This document shows positions 6,970 to 8,061 of a DNA stretch of 8,061 nucleotides, in pieces. A program made the position numbers and the translations under genes. Location: contig CAMWRO010000127.1 in assembly GCA_947176615.1 (NCBI GenBank), forward strand, positions 1-8,061. Reading direction: 5' to 3'. The notes under the pieces were generated by a model. The model saw only the letters and a program-made list of their open reading frames with translations. It did not search any database and was not told the DNA's origin. The stretch comes from an uncultured Porphyromonadaceae bacterium (GTDB lineage Bacteria > Bacteroidota > Bacteroidia > Bacteroidales > Muribaculaceae). How positions within the stretch are numbered: position 1 is the first letter of the stretch; every line of letters starts with the position of its first letter.

Positions 6970-8061
6970 ATGGCACTTTTTGACAATTACGAAATCTGGT
7001 GGATTACCGGTGCACAACTTCTTTACGGTGGCGACGCAGTGGTCGCAGTCGATGCTCACTCAAAGGAAATGGTTGACGGCCTCAACAACTCGGGCAACCT
7101 TCCTGTCAAAGTCGTGTACAAGGGCACAGCCAACTCCTCGCGCGAAGTAGAGGCTCTGATGAAGGCTGCCAATAATGACAGCCGCTGTATCGGTATCATC
7201 ACTTGGATGCATACTTTCTCTCCCGCCAAGATGTGGATTCACGGACTCCAGCAGCTCCGCAAGCCGCTGTTGCACCTCCACACTCAGTACAATGCCGAGA
7301 TTCCTTGGGATACAATGGATATGGACTTCATGAACCTTAACCAGAGCGCCCACGGCGACCGCGAGTTTGCCCACATCTGCACCCGCATGCGCATCCGCCG
7401 CAAGGTTGTCACCGGTTACTGGAAAGATGAAGAAACCCAGAAACACATCGCCGTATGGCAGCGTGTGTGCGCCGCTTGGGCCGATGCTCAGGACATGCTC
7501 ATCATCCGTTTCGGCGACCAGATGAACAACGTTGCCGTTACCGATGGTGACAAGGTTGAAGCCGAAGTGCGCATGGGATACCATGTCGACTACATGCCGT
7601 TCAGCTCGGTTATGCCTTACTTTGACGCAATCAAGGACGAGGATGTCGACGCGCTTGTTGCAACATACTTTAAGGAATATGACCATGACGCATCGCTCGA
7701 AGACAAGTCAACCGAGGCTTATCGCAAGGTCTGGAACTCGGCCAAGGCCGAACTTACCCTCCGCGCCGTGCTGACTGACAAGGGCGCAAAAGGCTTCACT
7801 ACCAACTTTGACGACCTCGGTGACGCCAATGTCGATGTGACAGGACGCGGATTTGACCAGATTCCCGGTCTCGCATCGCAGCGACTGATGGCCGAAGGCT
7901 ATGGCTTCGGTGCTGAAGGCGACTGGAAGTCTGCCGCCCTTTATCGTTCTCTCTGGGTGATGAATCAGGGCCTCGAAGGCGGCTGCTCGTTCCTTGAAGA
8001 CTACACTCTTAACTTTGACGGCAAAAACAGCTCGATTCTTCAGGCCCACATGCTTGAAGTG
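6970..8061 (+). CDS. araA: L-arabinose isomerase (3' end outside window)
   Basis: Isomerises L-arabinose to L-ribulose, Mn2+-dependent, cytosolic. 364 residues are present of about 500 expected; the frame is open to the last base. The ATG at 6970 follows an A/T-rich leader and gives the family N-terminus MALFDNYEIWWITGAQLLYG. HTFSPAKMW (81-89), HTQYNAEIPWDTMDMDFMNLNQ (starting at residue 104) and RFGDQMNNVAVTDGDKVEAE (starting at residue 180) are family blocks. The metal/catalytic residues are in GAEGDWKSAAL (Glu316), FLEDYT (Glu343) and AHMLEV (His360), matching E. coli Glu306, Glu333 and His350; the fourth ligand (His450) lies beyond the window. Compared with E. coli from memory, about 9 extra residues sit between FDDL (280-283) and QIPGL (297-301). 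Codon use is C-rich, as in galM and the symporter. Confidence 0.95.
   Translation, partial: MALFDNYEIWWITGAQLLYGGDAVVAVDAHSKEMVDGLNNSGNLPVKVVYKGTANSSREVEALMKAANNDSRCIGIITWMHTFSPAKMWIHGLQQLRKPLLHLHTQYNAEIPWDTMDMDFMNLNQSAHGDREFAHICTRMRIRRKVVTGYWKDEETQKHIAVWQRVCAAWADAQDMLIIRFGDQMNNVAVTDGDKVEAEVRMGYHVDYMPFSSVMPYFDAIKDEDVDALVATYFKEYDHDASLEDKSTEAYRKVWNSAKAELTLRAVLTDKGAKGFTTNFDDLGDANVDVTGRGFDQIPGLASQRLMAEGYGFGAEGDWKSAALYRSLWVMNQGLEGGCSFLEDYTLNFDGKNSSILQAHMLEV

Noticed and set aside
1..8061. CRISPR array, tRNA/rRNA, insertion sequence, phage or defence genes
   Set aside because: None was seen; genes are tightly packed metabolic genes with family motifs from end to end.

Overview
The window reads as a compact stretch of a gut Bacteroidota chromosome, most likely order Bacteroidales and possibly Muribaculaceae. 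The reasons are the close resemblance of the sugar genes to the arabinose cluster of Bacteroides, A/T-rich leaders without clear Shine-Dalgarno sequences, C-rich codon use in the sugar genes, and a surface-or-periplasm lipoprotein made from a sugar mutarotase. Family or genus cannot be fixed from this sequence alone. All seven genes lie on the + strand.

Left part (1-2393): lysine biosynthesis. The first gene is a monofunctional, lysine-sensitive-type aspartate kinase whose first ~30 residues lie outside the window. The ATG at 23 is an internal Met, not the start. Ten bases after its stop follows diaminopimelate decarboxylase (lysA), which begins with GTG. Together they catalyse the first and last steps of the DAP route to lysine.

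Junction (2394-2567): 174 bases, AT-rich, with a perfect 21-bp inverted repeat (2451-2499) and a second, mutually exclusive 7-bp hairpin sharing its left arm. This separates the lysine genes from the sugar genes. It is either the lysA terminator, the operator of the arabinose regulator, or both.

Right part (2568-8061, runs off the end): L-arabinose utilisation in the order aldose 1-epimerase lipoprotein (galM type), SGLT-like sodium/sugar symporter, Nudix-wHTH regulator AraR, L-ribulose-5-phosphate 4-epimerase (araD), L-arabinose isomerase (araA, 364 residues present, 3' end missing). The inferred flow is: the mutarotase interconverts arabinose anomers outside the inner membrane, the symporter imports the sugar with Na+, AraA makes L-ribulose, a kinase not seen here (araB, probably beyond the window) phosphorylates it, and AraD yields D-xylulose 5-phosphate. 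AraR would sense arabinose and relieve repression. A strong intrinsic terminator hairpin sits inside this cluster, between the symporter and araR, so transport and catabolic halves may be expressed at different levels.

No RNA genes, CRISPR arrays, insertion sequences or phage genes were seen. I found no convincing undescribed system. The points most worth testing are the palindrome before galM, the nested alternative hairpin, and the mid-cluster terminator.
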